Part shown: piece by piece, positions 51,469 to 59,864 of the stretch
Layout: each line of letters begins with the position of its first letter
How positions within the stretch are numbered: position 1 is the stretch's first letter
Source of the DNA: Micromonospora saelicesensis
GTDB lineage: Bacteria > Actinomycetota > Actinomycetes > Mycobacteriales > Micromonosporaceae
Direction: 5' to 3'
DNA: 64,000 nt
NCBI RefSeq assembly: GCF_900091575.1
Contig: NZ_FMCR01000003.1
Coordinates: 372,001 to 436,000, forward strand
The notes under the pieces: generated by a model
Told to the model about the DNA's origin: nothing
Database searches by the model: none
The model's input: only the letters and a program-made list of their open reading frames with translations
Program-made: the position numbers and the translations under genes

Positions 51469-51520
51469 CAACTGGGTGACGACGGACGCGACCGAGGCCG
51501 GACACCCATGGACGCTGATG
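51460..51520 (+). repeat. Dispersed ~60-bp repeat, copy A
   Basis: Begins GTTGGGTGACAACTGGGTGA and ends in a GACACCCATGGACGCTGATG block. Shares its core (GTGACnAACTGGGTGACGA) with copies at 53544, 55289 and 56967. Overlaps the last codons of the HAD gene. Confidence 0.65.
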
Positions 51521-51569
51521 AACCGTTCGGGCAATTCAGCGCTGTTACTCGCGCAGCTCATCGCCGAGA

Positions 51570-51677
51570 GTTCACACCGAAGAGGTCGCTGGTTCGATAC
51601 CAGCATCGCCCACTCTCAGTTCCGCAAGTCAGAGGCCGCTTCCCGAGTTACGGAGGTGGCCTTTCTGCTGTCGTACA
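51570..51677. repeat. Direct repeat, attR-like copy (tRNA-Val 3' fragment)
   Basis: Second copy of the 108-bp tRNA-Val repeat, starting at the anticodon loop (GTTCACACC). The 5' half of the tRNA is absent, so no functional tRNA is encoded. Together with 46682-46789 it delimits a 4.9-kb insert. Confidence 0.85.
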
Positions 51678-51756
51678 CCAGTGATGTACAGGAATGGCCA
51701 GCGGCGGGCGACGACTAGGCGAGGAGATGTCCGCCTGTGCTGTTACCTTGCCGGCC

Positions 51757-52368
51757 GTGAATGATCAGCTGACGTGGATCGACCGGATCATCGACGTGAC
51801 CGGGTGGCGCCATGAGCCTGAGGGCGGCGCCGGCTGGGAACAGGTGGAGGCCGAGCTCGGCGTCACGCTGCCTAGCGACTTCAAGGATTTGTGCCGGCGG
51901 TTCGTGCCAGGCCTGTTCATGGGTGTCGTTGACCTATTGCGACCGAACGACGATCACGATTCGACTTCGCTACTCGCGTGGTGGAACTCCAGCCGGCGTT
52001 GGATGAGCGAGGATGACGATCCCGCCGCGCGCCTGTACGCCCCGAACGGCCTGTACGGGCCCGAGAAGGGATCCGGGCTGATCGAATGGGGTCACGACTC
52101 GTCCGGGGGTCAGTACTTCTGGCTGGCGGACCGCTCGGTGGAGTCTGATCAGTGGCCCGTGATCGCTCGGCACGACCCACCGCACCCGTGGCACCGGTTC
52201 GACATGTCCGCGACGGAGTTCGTCTACCGCATGCTCGCGGACCCGGAGCTGGAGCCGTTTTCGATGGTCACTCCGACGTGGCGGCCGTTCTATCTGCCGT
52301 ACTGGCAGCCATTTCCCAGTACACCTGAGGAGTGGGAGGCTCTCGGCGACCCGAACCGCGAGAACTGA
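51757..52368 (+). CDS. SMI1/KNR4 (SUKH)-family protein
   Basis: A 203-aa SUKH-superfamily protein: WEQVEAELGVTLPSDFKDLCRRFVPG, then LIEWGHDSSGGQYFWLAD and PWHRFDMSATEFVYRML. SUKH proteins are frequent immunity proteins against polymorphic toxins. GTG 51757 is preferred because TACCTT lies 7 nt upstream (leaderless). The upstream ATG 51727 would have its RBS fused to the start codon. No toxin gene is adjacent, so an orphan immunity role is possible. Confidence 0.8.
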   Translation: MNDQLTWIDRIIDVTGWRHEPEGGAGWEQVEAELGVTLPSDFKDLCRRFVPGLFMGVVDLLRPNDDHDSTSLLAWWNSSRRWMSEDDDPAARLYAPNGLYGPEKGSGLIEWGHDSSGGQYFWLADRSVESDQWPVIARHDPPHPWHRFDMSATEFVYRMLADPELEPFSMVTPTWRPFYLPYWQPFPSTPEEWEALGDPNREN

Positions 52369-52394
52369 ACCAGTACCTGTCTCTGCCCGGGTGG

Positions 52395-52704
52395 TCAGAT
52401 GCCGAGCGAGCCGCCGAGGCGCTTGAGGGGTTCGGACGTCGCCTTTGATGAGACCTGCGTGTAGATCTCCATCGTCACGGAGAAGCGGGCGTGCCGGAGG
52501 ACCTGCATGGCGGCTCTCCTATGGACGTCGAGGTCCGCCAAGAGGGGTGGCACAAGTTCGCCGCGCGTCGTGGACGGTGATCGGCCGGACACCGGCCTTC
52601 TCGCACCGGGTCTGCCAGGAGCGCTGGCATGAGCAGGTCGGTCGCTTCGCAATATCCGGCAGGGGCGGCGTGTCCCGCTTCAGTCCTTTGGCTTCCACCA
52701 GGCT
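52395..52704 (-). pseudogene. Tyrosine recombinase (integrase) C-terminal remnant
   Basis: Two frames must be joined. One reads AKGLKRDTPPLPDI and AGVRPITVHDARRTCATP with the H-x-x-R box (HDARR). The other reads LLADLDVHRRAAMQVLRHAR and SVTMEIYTQV with the catalytic Tyr. The frame change follows CATP near 52540. The segment between LPDI and the HxxR box is far too short, so an internal deletion has also occurred. Probably the dead integrase of the element that used tRNA-Val or a neighbouring site. Confidence 0.8.
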
Positions 52705-52889
52705 GCGAGCAGCCCTACGACGGCGAGAAGAAAGAGGCAACTGCATCCTGCGCAGGCGGCCAGGCCTACAGGAGCGAAGGTTCCGTATTCCACCACTCGA
52801 ACATAGGTGAGCCAACCTGTGTCCCGACGAGGAGGCGGTGGGGCACACCGGGGGCACAAGACTCCGTCAGGCTGCATGTGAGCACGCAT
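52680..52889 (-). CDS. Small zinc-ribbon-like membrane protein
   Basis: A 69-aa frame (or 65 aa from ATG 52877) with GVLCPRCAPPPPRRDTGWL, Cys residues in ACAGCSC and a hydrophobic C-terminal segment CLFLLAVVGLLAAWW. It overlaps the 5' end of the integrase remnant. No clear RBS. Plausible but weak. Confidence 0.4.
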   Translation of the reverse strand: MRAHMQPDGVLCPRCAPPPPRRDTGWLTYVRVVEYGTFAPVGLAACAGCSCLFLLAVVGLLAAWWKPKD

Positions 52890-53188
52890 CAAACACCGTT
52901 GCCGCTGGTGGGCGCGCCGGGCTCTCAGTTCGCTCGAACGCTGGGTGGATCTGACCCAGGACGACGAAGCGGATGCGAGTCCGGTCGCGGCTGGCCCCGT
53001 CCGGGACGAAGCCTCCGGCCCGCCGCGACGGACGCCAGTGGACGCGCATGTAGTGCCAGGGACCATCGCGGGTGGCTCAGGCCGAACGCCCAGACTGGTC
53101 AAAGTGCTGTGTTGGTTGCCTGGGGCCAAGGGGTCGGGGTTGGCATCCACAGGAGCATCGGTACGGGCAGTTCGTACGGCGGTGTCGC
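52890..53188. other. About 300 bp without a recognised gene
   Basis: No frame here reads like a conserved protein. A minus-strand frame contains GGFVPDGASRDRTRIRFVVLG, which I could not assign and which may be a decayed gene fragment. Confidence 0.4.
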
Positions 53189-53497
53189 CTACTTCACCGT
53201 CTGCATCGGCTGACCGGTCAAGACGCTGTAACCGACGTTAACCAAGATCATGACGCCGGCCATTGCGATAGCTACGCCAATCAGCCGGTCCAGCAGGATG
53301 AAGCGCGCCAGACGCTCCTCGTGCGGGGCGTTTGGTAGCCAGCGCCACGGCGGAACTCGCCGTAGCACGCTCGCGGCGGACATCGACCGCCGCATGTGCC
53401 ACTCCGTGACGCCGCGAAAGTTGGTGGCCAGGGCGACACCCACCAGGCTCACAGCCGGGCCCATGACGATTGCCACCACGACACGCCACATCTCCAT
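53189..53497 (-). CDS. Small membrane protein of unknown function
   Basis: A 102-aa protein with helices at ~5-24 and ~73-93 and a basic middle (WHMRRSMSAASVLRRVPPWRW, NAPHEERLARFILLDRLIG). ATG 53497 has a GGAGGG RBS. No known family. Located just upstream (in plus coordinates) of repeat copy B. Confidence 0.65.
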   Translation of the reverse strand: MEMWRVVVAIVMGPAVSLVGVALATNFRGVTEWHMRRSMSAASVLRRVPPWRWLPNAPHEERLARFILLDRLIGVAIAMAGVMILVNVGYSVLTGQPMQTVK

Positions 53498-53543
53498 CTG
53501 ACCCTCCGGTGTGGTTACCGGATCTTAGTTGGTCACCCCGGCA

Positions 53544-53602
53544 GTTGGGTGACCAAGTGAGTGACGACCGGCGCGCACATCGCCGGACGACCGTGGACGC
53601 TA
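53544..53602 (+). repeat. Dispersed ~60-bp repeat, copy B
   Basis: Begins GTTGGGTGACCAAGTGAGTG and carries GCCGGACGACCGTGGACGCT near its end, matching copy A with substitutions. Confidence 0.55.
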
Positions 53603-53677
53603 GCGGAGCCTCCCAACAGCTCGGTAGCCACATGAACTTGCTCCAGCCGACCCGGAATTCCCTTCGGGACAAAGGAG

Positions 53678-53932
53678 TCAGGCTCTGCCAGCCCTCCGGT
53701 GGTGTTTCCGTGCGTAGATGAGGGCAGCCAGGCCAAGAATTGCCAGAGCGCCGGCGACCCATGGTGCGATCTGAAACCTCTGCTCGAACGCGAGGGCTTC
53801 CGCGGTCTCCTGCTGGATAACCTCGGGCGTCGGGTCCTGATCAGGCGAGGTGATTCCGTTCCAGAACGTAAGGCAGGGAAGCAGACACGAGGCCAACATC
53901 AGGAGGACCCCGACGACCGTCAGCAAGCGCAC
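53678..53932 (-). CDS. Small two-span membrane protein
   Basis: An 84-aa protein. Helix 1 (~4-24: LLTVVGVLLMLASCLLPCL) contains three Cys-spaced residues, a charged loop follows (SPDQDPTPEVIQQETAEA), then helix 2 (~56-74) and a basic tail. GTG 53932. Unknown function. Confidence 0.6.
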   Translation of the reverse strand: MRLLTVVGVLLMLASCLLPCLTFWNGITSPDQDPTPEVIQQETAEALAFEQRFQIAPWVAGALAILGLAALIYARKHHRRAGRA

Positions 53933-54093
53933 GAGACACCGCGACAGGCTCCTACAGCCCGCCGGAAGGAAGTTGCCGGTGGGCCGCAGGCGAGATCCGG
54001 AACATGCGCGGCATGATCAAGCGTTTCGCTGTGAAGCTGGCGGACGTATGCCCTGGAGGAACGACGGCAGCCTGAGCCAGCGCTATACCCTTC

Positions 54094-54407
54094 CTAAACC
54101 GTGTGTCGGTCCAACTGGCCCGCATGCACCCGGAACAGGCACTGTCCGTCCTCGGCTTCGACCCCGTGCGTTGCGGTTGAGACGACGAGCGCACCGCCAT
54201 CTCGGCCGACAATGCTGCACAGCATGTGGACAGGCGCAGGCAGGCGAGCCTCAAGCGCGAGCTGTCAGCCGTGAAGACCGGGACCTTGTCGACGAAGTAC
54301 CACGACGTGTTGTTGACGTCGACGAGGCGTACCCGCACCCAGCCCGGAAAGTCGTGGCTGATCCACGAAACTGTTTCGCAGCGGAGGTGGGCTTCTTCGG
54401 GAGTCAC
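54094..54407 (-). pseudogene. Frameshifted conserved gene
   Basis: GTG 54407 opens VTPEEAHLRCETVSWISHD, then GWVRVRLVDVNNTSWYFVDKVPVF and ADSS. The sense then moves to the next frame: LALEARLPAPVHMLCSIVGR, GGALVVSTATHGVEAEDGQ, VHAGQLDRHTV-stop (54094-54096). The total length is one base short of a multiple of three, consistent with a single deletion near AGCTCGCG. The joined ~104-aa product resembles small actinomycete proteins with the RLVDxxxxxWxFxDKxP pattern. Function unknown. Confidence 0.6.
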
Positions 54408-54653
54408 GGATCGATCGTGCGGGGTTGCCTGTGGCGGTGGCAACAGTGCCGGACGCCTGCCGTCGCCGACTCCGACAGCAACGATCCCGGTCCGCCGGCT
54501 ACCGACTTTGAACCTCCGCCTGAAGACGCAGATGCGGCAACATTCTCTTGTGGCCGATGAGCGGGCGGTGACCGATTTCCGCCTGATGGCCCTCCGAGTT
54601 GGGGCACCGCAACTCGCTTGACTGGTGCGGTCGGCCCGCGATTGGGTGGCGCC

Positions 54654-55193
54654 GTGAGCAAACTGTGGACCGCCCCCGGCGGCGACCCCAGGACCTTCGG
54701 TCAGCCTGTCGGCGAAAAGGCGACCTACCGGGAGTACCTCGGCAACTATCGTCTGACCATAGAGATGAAGTGCGACGGACTGGACGCCGAGCAGCTCGGC
54801 CGACGCTCGGTACCGCCCAGCACCCTGACCTTGCTCGGCCTGGTCCGCCATTTGGCTCAGATGGAGAACCACTGGTTCCAGTGTGTGCTGCAAGGGCGGA
54901 CCGACGCACTGGGCCTTTACAAGCACGAGGACGACCCGGATTGGGACTTCGGGGGCGCGGTCCCCGACCCAGCGGTGGTGAAGGACGCCTTTGCAACCTG
55001 GAAGGCCGAGATCGCCAAGGCCGACGAATGGCTCGACGCCCTCGAGGAGGCCGACCTGGGCCGCGAGGTGCCGGTCGACGGTGGCAGCCACGCCATCCGC
55101 GACGTGCTTGTCCACGTAATCGAGGAGTATGCGCGGCACGCTGGCCACGCCGACCTCCTGCGTGAGTGCATCGACGGGCGAACCGGCCTCTGA
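54654..55193 (+). CDS. DinB/DUF664-family protein
   Basis: A 179-aa four-helix protein. The metal-site His are in LLGLVRHLAQMENHWF and in HVIEEYARHAGHADLLREC (two His). The family includes mycothiol-dependent transferases in actinomycetes. GTG 54654 places the protein start at SKLWTAPGGD; the 12-codon upstream extension is optional. Followed about 95 bp later by repeat copy C. Confidence 0.88.
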   Translation: MSKLWTAPGGDPRTFGQPVGEKATYREYLGNYRLTIEMKCDGLDAEQLGRRSVPPSTLTLLGLVRHLAQMENHWFQCVLQGRTDALGLYKHEDDPDWDFGGAVPDPAVVKDAFATWKAEIAKADEWLDALEEADLGREVPVDGGSHAIRDVLVHVIEEYARHAGHADLLRECIDGRTGL

Positions 55194-55288
55194 TCCACCG
55201 GGGCGGTGGGTCAGCATAAGGACCGGCGTCAGGATGCAACCTCGCCGTGAGGAACGGCGGTGAAGCAGAACCGGGGCGGCCCGTAGCC

Positions 55289-55332
55289 AGTGAGTGACGA
55301 ACTGGGTGACGATCACGACGGACACCCGTGAG
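55289..55332 (+). repeat. Dispersed ~60-bp repeat, copy C
   Basis: GTGAGTGACGAACTGGGTGA then CGATCACGACGGACACCCGTGA; aligns with copies A and D, shortened at its right side. Confidence 0.6.
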
Positions 55333-55376
55333 TTGTGGACCCGCCCTGTCGAGGGCTGGCTCGGTTGACGTCCCGG

Positions 55377-56063
55377 TCAGGGGTTGATCAGTCTCCAGTC
55401 TCCTTCGGAGATGACCTCAACGGTGCCATCGACCACCTTGATGGCGGTGTTGTCGTCGATGGCGTAAGTCGGGACCGGGATTCCGGACGCCCACTTCTGG
55501 ATGTTGGACAGCTCGGTGTCCTCCATGTCCGGATGATTGAGGTGGGGGTACAGCGTGAAATCCACCAGCCCCAGCGCCCGGTCGGCGCCCTGCGCCATGT
55601 CGCTGCCGTCCGGGACGAACTGAAGGTCGAATTCGGCGTCGCAGTTGTACGGGGTGACCGCGATGCTCCCGGCGCTGACCCCCACATAAACCGTGTCACT
55701 CAGCGACGGCAGGAGGTCGGCCAGGCCCGACTGGCGCAGCCAGTAGGTCAGGTACAGCACATCGCCGCCCCAGACCAGGAGGGCATCGGCCTCCCGGACC
55801 GCGGGGACCCAGTTCTCTTCTCGAATGGTCGGCAGCGCGGTGAGCTCCAACAACCCCAGGGACTTCCAACCGAGCTGGGACAGCGGGATCGAAGCCTGGC
55901 CGTGGACCGCCTTCCACGCCCTCTCGCCTCCGCCGGAGAAGGGGTAGACACCGGTGGGCACGAACAGGGCGGTGGACTCGGCGATCGGCTTGCCCAGCAG
56001 GTCGACGAGCGCGTCGGAGATGCTCGGGTTGCAGATGCCCGACGACGTAAGAAGAAACTTCAT
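55377..56063 (-). CDS. Peptidase S51-family protein (peptidase E-like)
   Basis: A 228-aa S51 peptidase relative: MKFLLTSSGICNPSI at the start, LLVWGGDVLYLTYWLR, nucleophile S130 in YVGVSAGSIAVTP, and YPHLNHPDMED with the His. Peptidase E cleaves Asp-X dipeptides; cyanophycinases are related. ATG 56063 has an AGGAGA RBS. A single-gene unit between repeat copies C and D along with the following hypothetical. Confidence 0.85.
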   Translation of the reverse strand: MKFLLTSSGICNPSISDALVDLLGKPIAESTALFVPTGVYPFSGGGERAWKAVHGQASIPLSQLGWKSLGLLELTALPTIREENWVPAVREADALLVWGGDVLYLTYWLRQSGLADLLPSLSDTVYVGVSAGSIAVTPYNCDAEFDLQFVPDGSDMAQGADRALGLVDFTLYPHLNHPDMEDTELSNIQKWASGIPVPTYAIDDNTAIKVVDGTVEVISEGDWRLINP

Positions 56064-56066
56064 CAA

Positions 56067-56450
56067 ATCAGCTCTCCTAAAGCCACCGCATGGCGGCGAT
56101 CATGTTGCCAATGAGAACCAGCGCCCCGGCTCGCTGACCTGAGCGACACATCGATGGAGCATTCGCTGGCGGCCGTGCAACCGTCAACTGCCTCCGCCCG
56201 CGCGACGACACAGGTCCGATGCCACGCCCTCCCTGCCTTTGTTCGCCAGTTCGGGTCCCACCTTCCCGGTTGTCTCGCCAGCCCACCAGCATCCGTCCGT
56301 GCGTCAAGGTCCGCTTGACGTAGCCCCGGGCGGTGGCCCGCTCGCTGGAGGGCGGGTCGGCGGCAGACGGGACGGCAACAGCGCGCGGTCTGTGGGCGTG
56401 CGCCGATGCGGGCCCGACTCAACAAGGGCTGCAGGATCACCACCGGTCAG
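56067..56450. other. About 385 bp without a recognised gene
   Basis: Gap between the divergent S51 and hypothetical genes. Only shadow-like frames are present. It should contain both promoters. Confidence 0.45.
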
Positions 56451-56463
56451 CCAGCATGACGGG

Positions 56464-56952
56464 GTGCCTGACCTTGTGTGGGACGACGTCAAGAACTTCT
56501 TCGACCCGAACCTGATGGGTGCGTTGCCGGACGTGCGTGTCGAAGATGCTTCGGTAGAGGACTGGCAGGCGGTGTTCGACCTGGTCCAGACGCAAGGCTG
56601 GAAGTGGGAGTACTCAGTGGGTGAGGCGGTCGTACCGCTTCCTTCAGCAACCGATGTGCTGGCGCGATCTGTTGACGATGAGCTGCCGATCCTGCGGGTG
56701 TGGCCGGCTCCTGGTGTCCAGATCAACTTCTGGCCATACTCCGCGCTCGAGATCGACTTCGACATCGACCTGCGGGAGCTGCAAGGTCAGCAGCGGCTGA
56801 ACATGCTGTGCGGGTTCTTTGCAGCGATCGGTCGCAGGCTTGGCAAGCCGGTCTTGATGGCTTCCGAGGGTGACTACCAGCATCCGGTGCTCGGCTTTGA
56901 TGTCGAAGCCGACCGTGTCGTGCTGCTGGCCGATCCACGGTTGGCCGGCTAG
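56464..56952 (+). CDS. Conserved hypothetical, immunity-like
   Basis: A 162-aa acidic protein: VPDLVWDDVKNFFDPNLMG, DASVEDWQAVFDLVQTQGW, LPILRVWPAPGVQINFW, IDFDIDLRELQGQ. No membrane segment. GTG 56464 lies 6 nt after CAGCAT, a -10-like box, so it is probably leaderless. The WDDVxxFFDPxLMG and WQAVFDLVxxxGW pattern recurs in actinomycete proteins near toxin-immunity loci, from memory and unverified. Ends just before repeat copy D. Confidence 0.65.
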   Translation: MPDLVWDDVKNFFDPNLMGALPDVRVEDASVEDWQAVFDLVQTQGWKWEYSVGEAVVPLPSATDVLARSVDDELPILRVWPAPGVQINFWPYSALEIDFDIDLRELQGQQRLNMLCGFFAAIGRRLGKPVLMASEGDYQHPVLGFDVEADRVVLLADPRLAG

Positions 56953-56966
56953 GCACGGTGCTGTCC

Positions 56967-57021
56967 GTTGGTGGGGGACCAACTGGGTGACGATCGGTGC
57001 GGGCAACCGAGGACGCCTACT
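56967..57021 (+). repeat. Dispersed ~60-bp repeat, copy D
   Basis: GACCAACTGGGTGACGATCG core followed by a GCAACCGAGGACGCCTACTG block, as in copies A-C. Its end overlaps the last codons of the converging membrane gene. Confidence 0.6.
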
Positions 57022-57367
57022 GACGCCGCCGTGTCGAAGACTGCCGCCTGCGCCCCCTCTTGATCAGGGCAACGAACACGCCGGCACACACAAGCGAACA
57101 GGCTCCCATGACTACCGCCGCGAACGGATCACTTTTCGGGGCTGACCAAATTCCCACCGATGTAATCCCGAACAAGATGGCAAGAAAGGGTAGCATCACG
57201 CGTGCCGCAGCACGGTGATGACGCCGATTGTGCGCGGCGTCGATCCGCCGTTGCTCGGCAGTGAGGTCCTTTTCCCGAGGGGTGTTGAAGGGCCAGTTGG
57301 CAACCCAGGCTATTGCAACCAGCCCTCCAACAACAAACAGCACGGTAACGACGGCTTTGAAGAGCAT
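57017..57367 (-). CDS. Membrane protein with three predicted spans
   Basis: A 116-aa protein with helices at ~5-24, ~58-75 and ~83-103, a central charged loop (REKDLTAEQRRIDAAHNRRHH) and an Arg-rich tail. ATG 57367 follows GGAGG. No known family. Confidence 0.65.
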   Translation of the reverse strand: MLFKAVVTVLFVVGGLVAIAWVANWPFNTPREKDLTAEQRRIDAAHNRRHHRAAARVMLPFLAILFGITSVGIWSAPKSDPFAAVVMGACSLVCAGVFVALIKRGRRRQSSTRRRQ

Positions 57368-57816
57368 GCTCGACCTCCAGAAGCCGTCAGTCCATGACAG
57401 AGCCGAAGGCGTTGGTAAAGGGCATCATGGTCGGCGGGGGCCTTGGGTAGGAATGTGCGGGATGATAGTGACTGGTAAGCCGATGATCTGTAAAGCGGGG
57501 CCGTCTGCGAGTGCGGTCAGGACTGGTCCGAGGATCCTTGGCGCCCACCCCACCCGGCGGGGCGGCTGTCGACAGCAACGACGCGGCACGAGGAAAGCCG
57601 CCGACTGCTGCCTGGTGCATCAGCCGGATGTCGCTCGACCTAGGTCCTGGTAGGACGCTCGGCAGGCCAAGACCAGCCGTCCGGCGGCGTCGGGGAGGAC
57701 TTGGCGTTCACGCCGTGGCGCTTGTGCTCGCCGGGGTATTCCAGCTTCACCCTGCGATGCAGATTCGCCGTGCAGCCATCAGCTATCGTCGGAGAACGAC
57801 CTGAGAAGGAATCGAC
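57368..57816. other. About 450 bp intergenic, no protein gene seen
   Basis: Region upstream of the NACHT gene. Frames here are short and unlike known proteins. It contains the promoter side of the NACHT transcript. Confidence 0.4.
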
Positions 57817-57843
57817 ATGCCTCCGTCTCCAGCGCTGCGATGA
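57817..57843 (+). CDS. 8-codon leader ORF coupled to the NACHT gene
   Basis: ATG 57817 is preceded by a good GAGAAGGAA RBS 7 nt upstream and encodes MPPSPALR. Its TGA (57841-57843) overlaps the NACHT ATG (57840-57842) as ATGA. The NACHT ATG has no RBS of its own, so its translation appears to depend on termination of this mini-ORF. Confidence 0.55.
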   Translation: MPPSPALR

Positions 57844-59864
57844 CCCGGTCCGGACGACAGCAGATACTGCGTTGGACGGCCGCTGTGCTCACGGTGCTCG
57901 TCGGCGTAGTCCTCGTGGTCACCGTTATCCGGTTCATCCCGGCCTACCGGGCTGAACCGACGCTCTCCGGCCAGTCCGGCTACCTGGGCACGATCCTTGG
58001 CGCGGTGGCTCTGCTTGTCGTGATGGTGCAGTGCCTGCGCTGGCTGGCCCGTCGAGAGGAGCCACTCGGGCTGCTCGCGCGACTGCAACTGAAGGTCGCC
58101 AGCGACGTCGCCGCCCGGGCCGCGCAGATGCGCCGGACCGCAGAGGACATCGACCTGGCGTACGGGGCAGGCGGCGAACCCGGTACGACGCTGCACGCCC
58201 TCGCCGACGGGCTGCGGCACCGGCAGACACGGGTGGTCCTCGTCGCCCACCCCGGCCGCGGGAAGTCGTACAGCACGCTGCGGATCGCGCTGGAGTTGGT
58301 CGACGAGGATCCGCGGGTGCTTCCACTGGTCGTGCCGTTGAGCCGCTGGACCGGTCAGAACGACATCACGGCCTGGCTAGCCGCCTTCGTCGCGGTCGAA
58401 CTCAACGTGTCCCGCCGATCCGCCCGGGAGCTGATCGAGTCGGGCGACGTACTTCCCCTCCTCGACGGACTCGACGAACTCTGCAGCACGGAGGAGGCCG
58501 TGGAGCCGGCCGAGTGGTTCCTCCAGCGGCTCGTCGAGTGGCGGCTGCGCGGCAAGCGACCGCCGTTCCTACTCACCTGTCGCCAGACCACCTGGCGGGC
58601 GATCCGGGCGGACCTGCGCGACCATCACACCTTGACCGCGTACACGGTTCGGCCGGTCGGCTACGCCGACGCTACGACCTACCTGTCGCGCTCCATCGGC
58701 GGCACCGATCGCTTCCCGGTGGCGGAAAGCCTGGCCGAGTCGTTGCGGGACGCCGGCCAGGTGAAGGCGCTGAAAAGCCCGTGGCAGCTCAGCATGGTGG
58801 CGGAGCTAGCCCGCAACCGGCGGGCGGTCGGCGGTTCAGCCGGGCAACTGGTCACCGGCGCGGAGACGGCTGATGTCAGGTCGCTGGTGGCGCGCTACGT
58901 GGAATCAGTCGTCCTGACAGGCCCAATGTGGCGCCGCCTCCGCAACGTCGCCGACCTGTACTGGCTGTCGCGGTACGCACGCTACCTGGAACACAATCGC
59001 GTGACCCAGGCCAGCTTCGCAGGACGGATCTTGCCGTCCCGCGACATCGTGCTGCACCGACTTTGGCCGATCGCAGGCCGCCGGGCACCACGCTTCGTGG
59101 ACTTCGCCATGTGCGTACTGTTGTCCGCGCCCGGCTTCGTCTGGCTGACTCTGATCCTGTGGCCACGCGGGTGGCTCGGCCGCGGTGTCCTGCTTGTCGG
59201 CGCTCTGACCTGGGTGGCGATGCTGGCGCGGACGAGCACGAAGCCGTGGGTGCCCGCGGCCACCCCCGACTGGTCCCGCCTGGGCAATCCGCGGTTCTTC
59301 TTGCCGCAGGCAGCAACGGCCCTGCTTATCGGCGCCGCCGCCTGGGTGCTCCTTGGCCCGCTGGTCGGGCTGATCGGATTCGCCACCTCGTGGCTCGCGA
59401 TCGGGCTGACCGTCGGGTTCGGACAGACCCTGGCTACCGATGCACGCCCGGAAATCGTCGGCCCGCTCGGCGTCCTGCGCCACGAGCGCACGGTATCCCG
59501 ACTCTCCGCGGCGGTCGTCTGCCCGGCAGTGGTGTGGGGCTTCAGCTACACCTGGGGTTTGTGGCCCGGCGCCGTGCTGGGTATTGGTTATTGCGTAATT
59601 GTCGGCGAGACGGTCGCCTGCGCGCTCTGGCGGCGCTACCTGGCGATGATCGTCGCCTCGGCGTTCCGGATGCCTCCGGCACCGGCCCGCTGCCTGCAGC
59701 GAATGTGCGCGTTCGGCTTCCTGCGCCCAGCTGGCATCTCGTATCAGTTCCGCCACGACGACCTGCTGTCGCACTTCGCCCACCGGCACGACGCCCGTGA
59801 ACACCTGCGTCGGGTGAGAGCCCGGACGGGCGCTCGTCAACAGGCTGGACCGCCAGTCGAGTGA
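57840..59864 (+). CDS. Membrane-bound NACHT-domain NTPase
   Basis: A 674-aa STAND NTPase. Two N-terminal helices (~10-32 and ~47-66), then a NACHT domain (~115-345) with Walker A VAHPGRGKSYST (K142; the usual first Gly is Ala), Walker B VLPLLDGLDEL (D209, D212, E213) and sensor-like FLLTCRQTTW. The C-terminal half holds about five more helices (~420-590) and a His-rich end FRHDDLLSHFAHRHD. No WD40, TPR or nuclease effector is fused. NACHT proteins in bacteria include antiphage ATPases; a membrane-embedded C-terminal part could be the effector. Translation seems coupled to an 8-codon ORF. Confidence 0.85.
   Translation: MTRSGRQQILRWTAAVLTVLVGVVLVVTVIRFIPAYRAEPTLSGQSGYLGTILGAVALLVVMVQCLRWLARREEPLGLLARLQLKVASDVAARAAQMRRTAEDIDLAYGAGGEPGTTLHALADGLRHRQTRVVLVAHPGRGKSYSTLRIALELVDEDPRVLPLVVPLSRWTGQNDITAWLAAFVAVELNVSRRSARELIESGDVLPLLDGLDELCSTEEAVEPAEWFLQRLVEWRLRGKRPPFLLTCRQTTWRAIRADLRDHHTLTAYTVRPVGYADATTYLSRSIGGTDRFPVAESLAESLRDAGQVKALKSPWQLSMVAELARNRRAVGGSAGQLVTGAETADVRSLVARYVESVVLTGPMWRRLRNVADLYWLSRYARYLEHNRVTQASFAGRILPSRDIVLHRLWPIAGRRAPRFVDFAMCVLLSAPGFVWLTLILWPRGWLGRGVLLVGALTWVAMLARTSTKPWVPAATPDWSRLGNPRFFLPQAATALLIGAAAWVLLGPLVGLIGFATSWLAIGLTVGFGQTLATDARPEIVGPLGVLRHERTVSRLSAAVVCPAVVWGFSYTWGLWPGAVLGIGYCVIVGETVACALWRRYLAMIVASAFRMPPAPARCLQRMCAFGFLRPAGISYQFRHDDLLSHFAHRHDAREHLRRVRARTGARQQAGPPVE

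Noticed and set aside
51520..51600. Second tRNA-Val gene
   Set aside because: Only the 3' part from the anticodon loop is present; acceptor 5' strand and D-arm are missing.
57387..57804. Small ORFs on both strands upstream of the NACHT gene
   Set aside because: No RBS, no motif, composition typical of non-coding shadow frames.
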